Assembly (NCBI GenBank): GCA_944391745.1
Contig: CALXUS010000015.1
Span: forward strand, 1 to 45,423
DNA length: 45,423 bases
Source: an uncultured Clostridia bacterium
GTDB taxonomy: Bacteria; Bacillota; Clostridia; TANB77; CAG-508
Direction: 5' to 3'
Shown here one piece after another: positions 38,122 to 45,380 of the stretch. The number at the start of each line of letters is the position of its first letter. The first letter of the stretch is position 1. Under the pieces are notes generated by a model. It did not search any database, had not been told where the DNA came from, and was given only the letters and a program-made list of their open reading frames with translations. Position numbers and translations under genes: made by a program.

Positions 38122-38219
38122 ATTTATTCCTCTCTATTTACAACAATTTAATTAATATATTATAAAAATTATATCATATAATTTAATTAAATAATACAGT
38201 TTAAGAATCCAAAAGATTC

Positions 38220-38315
38220 GAGAAGAAAATGACAAAGATGATTATCTGTTTCAGCGATTTCATCATCAGCTACCTTGAAAGTTTTGCAGCCTTTTTCAGT
38301 GAGGCTGGCTTATAA
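38220..38315 (+). pseudogene. 5'-truncated remnant of a cassette-4-type gene
   Basis: A 31-codon open stretch ending in TAA whose translation (KKMTKMIICFSDFIIS, then FFSEAGL) aligns without gaps to the C-terminus of the 41366-41752 product (ERMSKMIIQFGNFIVS, then FLIEAGL). The 5' part of the gene, its promoter and start codon are missing; an in-frame TAA lies just upstream at 38201-38203. GC is 35 of 96 by hand count, intermediate between the intact copies and the AT-rich flank. The downstream stop-to-terminator layout is also kept. Confidence 0.8.
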
Positions 38316-38332
38316 TCCTATGAAAAATACTT

Positions 38333-38369
38333 CTGCCGAGACAATTAATACTTGTCCCGGCATTTTTTT
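38333..38369 (+). terminator. Decayed terminator of the remnant
   Basis: CTGCCGAGACAAT, TAATA, CTTGTCCCGGCAT then a T-run. It is the same hairpin as at 41769-41805, with several stem mismatches. 38370-38460 holds no recognised feature. Confidence 0.75.
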
Positions 38370-38460
38370 CTATAAACAAGACTAAAATAACATCAAATAA
38401 TGTTGTCTCCTTTGTAATTACAGTTCCTGTTGCAGATTATTATTCGTAAATTACTAAAGT

Positions 38461-38492
38461 AGCTGTTTTCGGAAGGTGTCCCCAAAAACATC
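38461..38492. repeat. 32-bp inverted repeat, left copy
   Basis: Exact reverse complement of 41829-41860 (core GGAAGGTGTCCCC). It ends at the first base of the VIT-vWA stop codon. Homology does not extend beyond the 32 bases on either side. Confidence 0.9.
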
Positions 38493-40669
38493 TATCTATT
38501 TAAAATACTTTTATTAATATTTAATTGATATAACAACAATTCATCTAAATTCTCTTTAAAATATTGGTCATCAACTAATTTATCTACATCTTGACTTTGA
38601 ATTTTAGAATTTACTTTAATTTCTAATCCTGTATCTGCTGCTTTTCTATAATCTTTTTCCAACCAACTATATATCTTTTCTTTTTGCTCAACGTTCAATT
38701 TTTTGTAAGAACTTATTAATATTTTCTGGCAAAAATCATCTTGTAACTTTTCTTTATTTTTATCCAAATATTCTATAAGCTCATCAATATCTATAAAAGT
38801 TCTATAATTATTTACTATAAGTGCAAGATATAAAACACTAGTTCTTATAGACTTATTTACTGAAGTAATAAAAACATTATAATAATCAATAAGCTTACGA
38901 TTTAGCTCATACTGAGCTAATACACTTGATATTGAAAATACTTCAGATCTCATCGAAGCAGATTTATTTACCGATGCCATTTCAAAAGATTCATTACTTA
39001 ATACTGTTTGCTCATATTGTGGAACTTCAAATATCTTATTATCTCTTTCATATATACTAACAAAAGCAGTATATTTAGAATTTATATTATATTTTTCAGC
39101 TATATCAATTATCATTTTTTTATAAATGTTTATCTTTTCATAATCTCTACTGTTAGCTATAAACTCCTCTATTGAATCAATTTTCAATTTTTCAAATATA
39201 GTTTCTAAATTTAAATTTGCCTCCTTAATAGAATTTTTCTTAATTTTCCATTCATACTCTTTATTTAAAATCTTTCCCTTTAAAGTAATATCATCTTCCA
39301 ATTTTTCAAGTTTAGCAAAAACGTTATAATATTCTAAATTAAATAAAGCTTCATCCTCTTTAATTTCATCAATCAACTTATTATTTCCATAATCTATTTG
39401 TATATCTTCAAGTAATGGTGATTGAATCCTTGCAAAAGTTCTAATAATCTTATCATCAATCTTTTCACCTGGTTGAATCATTTCAGACTTTCCATTACCT
39501 ACTTTAGCTAATTTTCTAATAAAATAAGAATTAACATTCAAATCGATACCAAAAGTAAAGATTCTGCTTTTATTAATATTTTCCCTTACAAAATTAATAA
39601 TTTCATCTTCATTACCCACTTGTCCATCAGTAAATAATAATACTACTTTTTCTTTATCCTCTTCATATAAAGCAAACTTAATTGGATTAAAAATTTCCGT
39701 TCCGCCTCTAACTTCTAAACTATTAATATACTCTTCTGCTCTTTTTATATTTTCATTGTTATATTCTATAGAATTGATGCTCATAGTTTCAAAAGTAGAT
39801 TGAAAAGCAACAATGTTAAACTTATCTCCAACATCTAGTTGTTTTAAACATTTGAGAACAGCATTCTTCGTTTCTTGAAGTTTCCTTCCATACATTGAAC
39901 CAGATATATCTATTAGAAATATATACTCTTTTTCTGAATCTTCATAAGAATCCAAAATTTCAGGCATAAAAGATAAATATATTATTTCATTTCCATCCAA
40001 AGTGTTTGACTTTATTGCATTAGAAATTGATTCTTGTTTTAATTCAACATTCAAAATAAAATCTTTAGATAAATCATACTTCTCAGCCTTGACTATTATT
40101 TGATCTTCATCATTAATAATTTTAATATTATGACTTGGAGAATCAACATTCTTAACATTAACTGACTTATCTATATTAATATTAAAATCAACTGTATAAT
40201 TAACATTTGCAAAAGGTAAAAAAGATGTAAAAGATTTATATTTAGGTGTAACTAAAGTAGGTAATAATATTTTTATAACATTATCTATAATTTCAAATTT
40301 ATCAATATATTTTATCTTTACCTTTACCTCTTCATTAATATCTATCTTTCCAACAGAAATTTTAAAAATACTGTTGGCTGATTGCTCTAATAAATATGCA
40401 CTATTTCCTTTAACTAAATTTTCAGCATAATCTTTCTTAGCCTCATTTTTATCCTTACATTTTCCTTTAATGACCTTATCTCCTACTGTAATCTCAAACC
40501 CAGTAACAGTAGCAGTATCTACTATAGGAAATACATATTCTACTTCTAAAACTTTTCCAGTTTTGTTTTTATATACTTGTTCTATTTCAAAATTTCCAAA
40601 CTTTCCTATTACATCTCCAGTAATTTTAACTTTCTTTAGTGTACACTCTCTTAAATCATTAATTTCCAT
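38492..40669 (-). CDS. VIT and von Willebrand factor A domain protein
   Basis: A product of about 725 residues. The N-terminal VIT domain (about 1-130) has EQVYKNKTGKVLEVEYVFP, GKCKDKNEAKKDY and SANSIFKISVG. The vWA domain has the MIDAS motif FLIDISGSM near 252, the Thr region GGTEIFNPI near 325 and LLFTDGQVG near 345. No signal peptide or membrane helix is seen, so it is probably cytosolic. A long C-terminal helical region follows. The start ATG 40669 has GGGAG five bases upstream; the in-frame ATG at 40681 overlaps that site. It is 46 bases after a MerR gene and probably cotranscribed with it. Bacterial VIT-vWA proteins resemble inter-alpha-trypsin inhibitor heavy chains; the function here is unknown. 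Confidence 0.9.
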   Translation of the reverse strand: MEINDLRECTLKKVKITGDVIGKFGNFEIEQVYKNKTGKVLEVEYVFPIVDTATVTGFEITVGDKVIKGKCKDKNEAKKDYAENLVKGNSAYLLEQSANSIFKISVGKIDINEEVKVKIKYIDKFEIIDNVIKILLPTLVTPKYKSFTSFLPFANVNYTVDFNINIDKSVNVKNVDSPSHNIKIINDEDQIIVKAEKYDLSKDFILNVELKQESISNAIKSNTLDGNEIIYLSFMPEILDSYEDSEKEYIFLIDISGSMYGRKLQETKNAVLKCLKQLDVGDKFNIVAFQSTFETMSINSIEYNNENIKRAEEYINSLEVRGGTEIFNPIKFALYEEDKEKVVLLFTDGQVGNEDEIINFVRENINKSRIFTFGIDLNVNSYFIRKLAKVGNGKSEMIQPGEKIDDKIIRTFARIQSPLLEDIQIDYGNNKLIDEIKEDEALFNLEYYNVFAKLEKLEDDITLKGKILNKEYEWKIKKNSIKEANLNLETIFEKLKIDSIEEFIANSRDYEKINIYKKMIIDIAEKYNINSKYTAFVSIYERDNKIFEVPQYEQTVLSNESFEMASVNKSASMRSEVFSISSVLAQYELNRKLIDYYNVFITSVNKSIRTSVLYLALIVNNYRTFIDIDELIEYLDKNKEKLQDDFCQKILISSYKKLNVEQKEKIYSWLEKDYRKAADTGLEIKVNSKIQSQDVDKLVDDQYFKENLDELLLYQLNINKSILNR

Positions 40670-40715
40670 AAAAACTCCCATCTTTCAATAAAATTTAAAA
40701 CACCTATAAACTTGA

Positions 40716-41105
40716 TTAATCCTCAAGCATTTTAGATACATATTTTTTTACATTTTCAATAACATCTTTGTATTTTTTACCGTTTTCTTCTGTATAGTGA
40801 ATTTCAAAAATATTACAAACATTTTCTCTAATATATACTTGTCTATCATTTAATAATGGTGCTTGCTCTATATTAGATGTATCATCATCTGCATTTTCTT
40901 GAATATATTCTCTTATCTTATTTAAAGGCATATACTCAGCTTGTAATTTTTTTATTAGCCTTAGTCTTTTTAAATGTTCATCATTATATAAACTATTAAC
41001 ACCAGTTCCCTCCGGAGGTAAGAGCAATCCTTTACTTATATAATAATGAATAGTTCTTTTAGTTACACCTGCTTCTTCAGCCAATTCAGATATTTTGTAC
41101 TTCAC
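40716..41105 (-). CDS. MerR-family transcriptional regulator
   Basis: A 129-residue regulator with an N-terminal MerR winged helix (YKISELAEEAGVTKRTIHYYISKGLL, then YNDEHLKRLRLIKKLQ) and a coiled coil. The C-terminal part is short (about 50 residues) without a cysteine metal site. I choose GTG 41105: AGAGGTG lies six bases upstream, and the in-frame GTG at 41114 falls within that site. A dyad inside its own promoter suggests autoregulation and control of the VIT-vWA gene behind it. Confidence 0.9.
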   Translation of the reverse strand: MKYKISELAEEAGVTKRTIHYYISKGLLLPPEGTGVNSLYNDEHLKRLRLIKKLQAEYMPLNKIREYIQENADDDTSNIEQAPLLNDRQVYIRENVCNIFEIHYTEENGKKYKDVIENVKKYVSKMLED

Positions 41106-41148
41106 TAACTTCACCTCTTTTCATAACATTCTTGCTAGCTATGATTAT

Positions 41149-41177
41149 ATTGTATCATCGTTACGTGATGATGTCAA
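41149..41177 (-). promoter_or_regulatory. MerR-VIT-vWA promoter with operator dyad in the spacer
   Basis: Minus strand TTGACA, a 17-base spacer, TACAAT. The dyad ATCATC-N7-GATGAT (41154-41172) fills the spacer, the position where MerR proteins bind. Confidence 0.7.
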
Positions 41178-41293
41178 GATATTTTTTTCTTTATTGCTTT
41201 TATTTGCACAAATATTTCAATATAATTAGAGTATTTTCACCAAATCATCAACACTTATAACAGCACTCAAGTCTTAGGTGCATAGCCTAAAAA

Positions 41294-41322
41294 TTGACAA
41301 ACTCAACATAATATGTTATTAT
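41294..41322 (+). promoter_or_regulatory. sigmaA promoter of cassette 4
   Basis: TTGACA, a 17-base spacer, TATTAT. The spacer and leader (TGTACG..., CACACAAAAAAAAGGAG) are clearly related to those of cassette 5. Confidence 0.8.
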
Positions 41323-41365
41323 TAACTGTACGCAAGAAACAGCACACAAAAAAAAGGAGTAAAAA

Positions 41366-41752
41366 ATGCAAAATGCAGAACAAACACTGACAAGCAAGAA
41401 AAACCCCCTGGACTCTATCGCCGTTCTGCGCGATTTCATTACCGTATTAAGCCCCAAAGATGCCACCAACGTTAGTGACAAACTTGAAGAACTCAACTAC
41501 TATCTCACTAGCGACGAAATCTCTTACTTCAACTGTACTAATAAGGTTCATGAAGTTTTAGAGGTTTTGCAGAAGGTAAGATCTTTTGATGCAACGCGTA
41601 TCGAGCTGATTACCGAACTTGAAGCTCTCATTGTTGAGCTCAATCGAATCGCTCGAGAAGAAAGAATGTCAAAAATGATTATCCAGTTCGGCAATTTCAT
41701 CGTCAGCCATCCTGAAAAGTTTGCGGACTTTCTCATTGAAGCTGGCTTATAA
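41366..41752 (+). CDS. Small helical orphan protein, paralogue of the 41998 product (cassette 4)
   Basis: A 128-residue soluble protein, predicted to be helical throughout, with no known motif. It aligns with the 41998 product over most of its length; the clearest shared block is SFDATRIELITELEALIVELN versus TFDATRSELVEGVTELVNEIK, and both end in a similar hydrophobic helix. AAGGAG precedes ATG 41366. GC is 160 of 387 (41%) by hand count, far above neighbouring genes. Promoter, leader and terminator are shared with cassette 5, and a broken third copy lies at 38220. The family is unknown to me. Confidence 0.82.
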   Translation: MQNAEQTLTSKKNPLDSIAVLRDFITVLSPKDATNVSDKLEELNYYLTSDEISYFNCTNKVHEVLEVLQKVRSFDATRIELITELEALIVELNRIAREERMSKMIIQFGNFIVSHPEKFADFLIEAGL

Positions 41753-41768
41753 TTCCAGGGAAATCCTT

Positions 41769-41805
41769 CTGCCGGGACAAGTAATACTTGTCCCGGCAGT
41801 TTTTT
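41769..41805 (+). terminator. Terminator of cassette 4
   Basis: A perfect 13-bp stem (CTGCCGGGACAAG and its complement) with a TAATA loop and six Ts. Confidence 0.95.
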
Positions 41806-41814
41806 CAGTTTTGT

Positions 41815-41838
41815 GGGATGTTTTTGGGGATGTTTTTG
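41815..41838. repeat. Tandem 12-bp repeat, two copies
   Basis: GGGATGTTTTTG occurs twice in a row (41815-41826, 41827-41838), then GGG. The second copy runs into the 32-bp inverted repeat. Confidence 0.8.
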
Positions 41839-41860
41839 GGGACACCTTCCGAAAACAGCT
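41829..41860. repeat. 32-bp inverted repeat, right copy
   Basis: Exact reverse complement of 38461-38492 (core GGGGACACCTTCC). It lies 24 bases after the cassette 4 terminator. Confidence 0.9.
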
Positions 41861-41923
41861 TTGGAAAGATTCGAAAGTAGCCTCAAATGGCAATCAAAAA
41901 GCACTTTCAAAAGCGAACGCAGT

Positions 41924-41952
41924 TTGACAAAATAGACATAATGTGGTATAAT
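41924..41952 (+). promoter_or_regulatory. Consensus sigmaA promoter of cassette 5
   Basis: TTGACA, a 17-base spacer, TATAAT: fully consensus hexamers and spacing. Confidence 0.9.
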
Positions 41953-41997
41953 ATGAATTGTACGTAAACACACATACACAAAAAAGGAGACGTTATC

Positions 41998-42417
41998 ATG
42001 AAAAAAAACAAAATGACGTATGGATCCACTGCTCCCTACTTTGAGAGCATTCCATGCAAGCCCCAGATGGAGTCTGACCCCCTGATCAATGTGGCTGCTC
42101 ATCTCGAGGATGACATCGAGCGGATGAACGCTGCGAAGAATATCGAGGATGTGCTTCGTGCATTCAACACTCTCAATGGTCACTTGACTGTTCCTGTGCT
42201 GATTCGCACGGAGGCTCTCTCGGACAAAGTCAACAAGGTGAGAAACACATTGCGTAGGTCTTGCACCTTTGACGCGACCCGGAGCGAACTGGTCGAAGGC
42301 GTAACCGAACTGGTGAACGAAATCAAGGTCCACGTGATTGTGGACAAGCTGAGCGACTACGCCAAGAGCCATCTCCCGGAGACCATTAATATCCTCCAGG
42401 AGACCGGCATCATCTGA
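41998..42417 (+). CDS. Small GC-rich orphan protein, paralogue of the 41366 product (cassette 5)
   Basis: A 139-residue helical soluble protein with the block CTFDATRSELVEGVTELV shared with the 41366 product, preceded by an extra N-terminal segment of about 20 residues (TAPYFESIPCKPQMESD). No signal peptide and no known motif. AAAAGGAG precedes ATG 41998 at about 7 bases. GC is about 51% (214 of 417 for 42001-42417), while the adjoining line of the SWIM gene has 11 of 60, a sharp sign of recent transfer. Its third positions favour C and G (gag, ctg, gtg, atc). Function unknown. Confidence 0.82.
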   Translation: MKKNKMTYGSTAPYFESIPCKPQMESDPLINVAAHLEDDIERMNAAKNIEDVLRAFNTLNGHLTVPVLIRTEALSDKVNKVRNTLRRSCTFDATRSELVEGVTELVNEIKVHVIVDKLSDYAKSHLPETINILQETGII

Positions 42418-42428
42418 CGGAAATCCTT

Positions 42429-42470
42429 CTGGCGAGGCAGATATTATTTGCCCCGCCAGTTTCTTTTTAT
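42429..42470 (+). terminator. Terminator of cassette 5
   Basis: A 13-bp stem with one mismatch (CTGGCGAGGCAGA / TTTGCCCCGCCAG), loop TATTA, then TTTCTTTTTAT. It is preceded by the same AAATCCTTCTG box as at cassette 4. Confidence 0.93.
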
Positions 42471-42475
42471 TTAGT

Positions 42476-44362
42476 TTATTCATTTTCTTTAAATTTTTTT
42501 CTTAAATATAAAATCGATGCATATTCATGCTTACAATTATCTTCATAAGGACAATTACATTTCATCTTTTTTATAATAGTTCCATTCATTTCAATCTCAA
42601 CTTCATATTCAGTCCCAAACTTTGACCCCTGAACATACATTATATATTTATTATTATAATGCACATAAGAATAAATCATATTATCATTAAAGTATTCCCT
42701 TCCTCTTGAAATAATTTGATATTTAAACAAATCATCCAATCTCTCGCTAAATAAATCAATATTAATATTCTCTCTTTCATCGTTTTCCTTAATTATAACT
42801 ATAGGTCCAACATACCCCTTTAAGTCCTCATTTATTCCTAATAATTCATTTATAATTTTTTTATAAGATTTAACAACTTCAGTTTTTTGTAGATTTTTCA
42901 AAGCTTCTACAATAACCTTTGGAAAATCTTTAATCTCCTTTTTAGAAATGTCTTTCCATGCATTTATTGTATTTAAAGCTTCCTTTCTCGTTGCCATTAT
43001 TTTAGACATTAGTCCTGCAGCTACAATATCACTGCAAACAAAAGGATAAATACTTAACATTTGAATAATATTTAATAAATTGGTATAATATTCGTCACTA
43101 CTTAATAAAATTGGCTCAGGCAATTCATAATGTGATTTAAAATCCTGTGAATTTTCCATTAATTGAATCGTCTTATTTTTCAAAAAATCAAACTTCAATA
43201 AATAACTAAAACAAAAATAATAATTAAAAGGATCATTTTTGTATACATTAAATATTTCAAATTTTAAATTCAAATTAGAATCAATAGAAGCAACCTCTAC
43301 TGCTTGTTTTATATCTTCATAAGAACCTTCCCTAATTGCTTTTATTAAAGTATTTATTGACTTTTTACTTTCAAATAACAATCCTATCTTTCTAAAAATG
43401 TACTGTTCTTCCTCGCTTTTGTCCTTTTTATAAAAAATATATTTTGAAATTAGAACAGGAATATAATAAAAATATATATCATTCATAAAACTTTTAAAAT
43501 GCTCTAAATAGGATTCAATTAATTCAGTAGAATTCTCCATATCCTTCATTCTGAAAAAAGGATTGTCTTCTTCAAGTAGACCTTCCATAATATCATTAAT
43601 GCCAATAAATTCATTTTTGTTTATATTTTCGCGGTGCAATACAGCTATCAAATCAACTTTATCTGCAACTGTTTTAGCCAAATATCCTAAATTAATACTA
43701 TTTGCGCAACCATCGGTAATTAGCCATTCTTTTATATTTTCATTAATCGGTTTCAACTCATATACTAAATGTATTTTTCCCCAACCCATTGTTTTTTTAG
43801 CTAGCATAAAAATAACGTCATTTGCATTTTCCCATAGTAAAATTGGAGGAATTGCATATAAAGTAAATTCTTCACATAGAGCTATTTTCTCAATCACCTC
43901 TACTATTGAATCAATACTTGAAACATCAGCTAATTGGAATAAAGTTAATCCTAACTTCATCATCTCAATGCTGTGAGTAGTAATTAAGATATTCATAGCC
44001 AATTTTAAAATAACTGTAATTTTAAACTTTTTAATATTTTTAAGTATCTCCTTCATAACTGTATCTATACTAGGAAGAATTTTAATATTTCTCTTTTCAT
44101 ATTTATCAAAATACTCTTCAAGTTCTTGATAAACTTGAGAAATGTTGTTATCATTTAATTTATTAATAGCTATAGTTATTTCCTTTATAACTCTTTTACT
44201 AGGTCTTCTATTTCCATGGATTAGCATTAGTCCGTCTTCTGCCCCATCATCAAAAGCTAATCCATTAAAATTATTTGCTTTATACTCATCTAGTGTAAAA
44301 CTTTTTTTTAATTTTCCATTTTTTTGAATGTTACGTTCTATATATTCAAATATTGGTTCCAT
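42476..44362 (-). CDS. SWIM zinc-finger protein of unknown function
   Basis: A 628-residue protein. Most of it is helical and repeat-like (for example NILITTHSIEMMKLGLTLFQL, KTVADKVDLIAVLHREN). The C-terminal 60 residues form a SWIM finger: KKMKCNCPYEDNCKHEYASILYL (CxC...CxH), preceded by a strand pair (YIMYVQGSKFGTEYEVEIEMNG) as usual for SWIM modules. No ATPase or nuclease motif is seen. AAGGTGG lies before ATG 44362. It ends six bases beyond the cassette 5 T-run, so the cassette was inserted tightly against its 3' end. SWIM modules bind DNA or proteins; the true role is unknown. Confidence 0.88.
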   Translation of the reverse strand: MEPIFEYIERNIQKNGKLKKSFTLDEYKANNFNGLAFDDGAEDGLMLIHGNRRPSKRVIKEITIAINKLNDNNISQVYQELEEYFDKYEKRNIKILPSIDTVMKEILKNIKKFKITVILKLAMNILITTHSIEMMKLGLTLFQLADVSSIDSIVEVIEKIALCEEFTLYAIPPILLWENANDVIFMLAKKTMGWGKIHLVYELKPINENIKEWLITDGCANSINLGYLAKTVADKVDLIAVLHRENINKNEFIGINDIMEGLLEEDNPFFRMKDMENSTELIESYLEHFKSFMNDIYFYYIPVLISKYIFYKKDKSEEEQYIFRKIGLLFESKKSINTLIKAIREGSYEDIKQAVEVASIDSNLNLKFEIFNVYKNDPFNYYFCFSYLLKFDFLKNKTIQLMENSQDFKSHYELPEPILLSSDEYYTNLLNIIQMLSIYPFVCSDIVAAGLMSKIMATRKEALNTINAWKDISKKEIKDFPKVIVEALKNLQKTEVVKSYKKIINELLGINEDLKGYVGPIVIIKENDERENINIDLFSERLDDLFKYQIISRGREYFNDNMIYSYVHYNNKYIMYVQGSKFGTEYEVEIEMNGTIIKKMKCNCPYEDNCKHEYASILYLRKKFKENE

Positions 44363-44571
44363 ATATTTTCCACCTTTTATTGATTTTACTTAATTATATA
44401 TCATAATAGTTGGAAATTGTAAAATGGATGGGCTATTAATCAGGATATAACCCTTCAATCTTTTAAACGGAATCTTTTTATTTAGTTTCTTTGAACTTAA
44501 AAATATTTCATAATTAATTAAAATTTTATTTATTATAAGAAAAACTAATAATTATCATTAAAAATATTAAT
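44363..44571. other. AT-rich intergenic region
   Basis: Holds the promoter region of the minus-strand SWIM gene; a TATAAT and a TTTACA occur on that strand but at a poor spacing of 19. Nothing else is recognised. Confidence 0.5.
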
Positions 44572-44600
44572 TAGACAAATATTAATAAAGATGCTACAAT
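44572..44600 (+). promoter_or_regulatory. sigmaA promoter of cassette 6
   Basis: TAGACA, a 17-base spacer, TACAAT, about 58 bases before the leader ORF. Confidence 0.65.
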
Positions 44601-44658
44601 AAATATGTAAACAATATTATGTTATCCTGATTGAGGTAGTCAGAAGGAGGTAAATTTT

Positions 44659-44718
44659 ATGACTATCTTCACAGCAATCGTTAGTATCCACAATTTCATC
44701 GTTACCGAAAAGATGTAA
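44659..44718 (+). CDS. 19-residue leader peptide upstream of the lipoprotein
   Basis: A short ORF, MTIFTAIVSIHNFIVTEKM, with a textbook ribosome site (AGAAGGAGG seven bases before ATG). Its stop is followed after one base by the AAGGAG that serves the next gene; the two frames are 12 bases apart. Too short for standard gene calling. It may couple translation or act as a small hydrophobic peptide in its own right. Confidence 0.6.
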   Translation: MTIFTAIVSIHNFIVTEKM

Positions 44719-44730
44719 AGGAGTATTGCC

Positions 44731-45132
44731 ATGAAAAAGTTTGCTGCTATCATCGTTACCGCTATCATCACCATGCTGATGCTCACTGGTTGTTCTTTCC
44801 ATAATGACACAGAGCCAGCTATAGTCGAAATTACCACAACTGATGGCCGAACCTACTTAAGCTATTCTTTTAACAATTCGTGGAACACCGTTGACCCTTT
44901 AAAAGCTGCAATGCAGAATTGCCTGAAAATTAACCTGGAAGAAGGCGAAGAGGCTAATTTGCACTTTTACTGCAACGCCTGCGGGCATGACGAGGAATAC
45001 TCCGTTTCTGAAGCAGAATCCAAGTTATTCCAGTGCGACTGTCCTACTCAGGGCGACGACGAAGGAAATCTGAAGGAATACCTTGTTGTGTTAATTTCAC
45101 AACTTCCTGAAGAGGAGCTCACAGCAAATTAA
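44731..45132 (+). CDS. Putative lipoprotein with Cys-rich motif (cassette 6)
   Basis: A 133-residue protein with a type II signal peptide: MKKF, a hydrophobic core and lipobox LTGC, so Cys21 should be lipidated and membrane-anchored. The mature part contains a strand pair (VEITTTDGRTYLSYSFNN) and a zinc-ribbon-like set of four cysteines, CNACG then CDCP about 20 residues later. It is acidic (EEGEEAN, GDDEGN, PEEEL). AAGGAG before ATG 44731 overlaps the end of the leader ORF. It has its own promoter and a strong terminator. Family unknown. Confidence 0.8.
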   Translation: MKKFAAIIVTAIITMLMLTGCSFHNDTEPAIVEITTTDGRTYLSYSFNNSWNTVDPLKAAMQNCLKINLEEGEEANLHFYCNACGHDEEYSVSEAESKLFQCDCPTQGDDEGNLKEYLVVLISQLPEEELTAN

Positions 45133-45177
45133 AACGATTAGGGGAAGATATTCATTAACTAAATTTACCTAAAAAGC

Positions 45178-45230
45178 CACCGTGTTTGCAAATTGAGTTT
45201 AACTCATTGCGGACACGGTGATCTTTTTTT
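45178..45230 (+). terminator. Terminator of cassette 6
   Basis: Outer stem CACCGTGT/ACACGGTG with further inner pairing (TGAGTT/AACTCA), then seven Ts. Confidence 0.92.
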
Positions 45231-45352
45231 GTTTTGGGGTTATTTGGTTTAGGTGGTAAGATTTTGGTTGTGAAGCTTCGGGTTATGAGGAGTGAAAGTC
45301 TTTTTTTAAAATCTCAGTATTTTCAGTGTTTTCCAGCCTCGATTTTTAGTTG

Positions 45353-45373
45353 TACCCTTTATTTACCCTTTAT
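45353..45373. repeat. Two direct 10-bp repeats, period 11
   Basis: TACCCTTTAT at 45353-45362 and again at 45364-45373. The one-helical-turn period just downstream of a gene end recalls arm-type integrase sites, but two copies are weak evidence. 45231-45352 is otherwise featureless. Confidence 0.5.
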
Positions 45374-45380
45374 CCATTTT

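Noticed and set aside
41275..41291. Short inverted repeat TTAGG/CCTAA before cassette 4
   Set aside because: Only five base pairs and no conserved counterpart at cassette 5.
41548..42483. A 311-codon minus-strand frame covering cassettes 4 and 5
   Set aside because: It is antisense to two genes with consensus promoters and terminators, reads through both terminator hairpins, and has no ribosome site.
44617..44837. Minus-strand short frames over the lipoprotein start
   Set aside because: Shadows of the leader peptide and lipoprotein signal peptide; no ribosome site.
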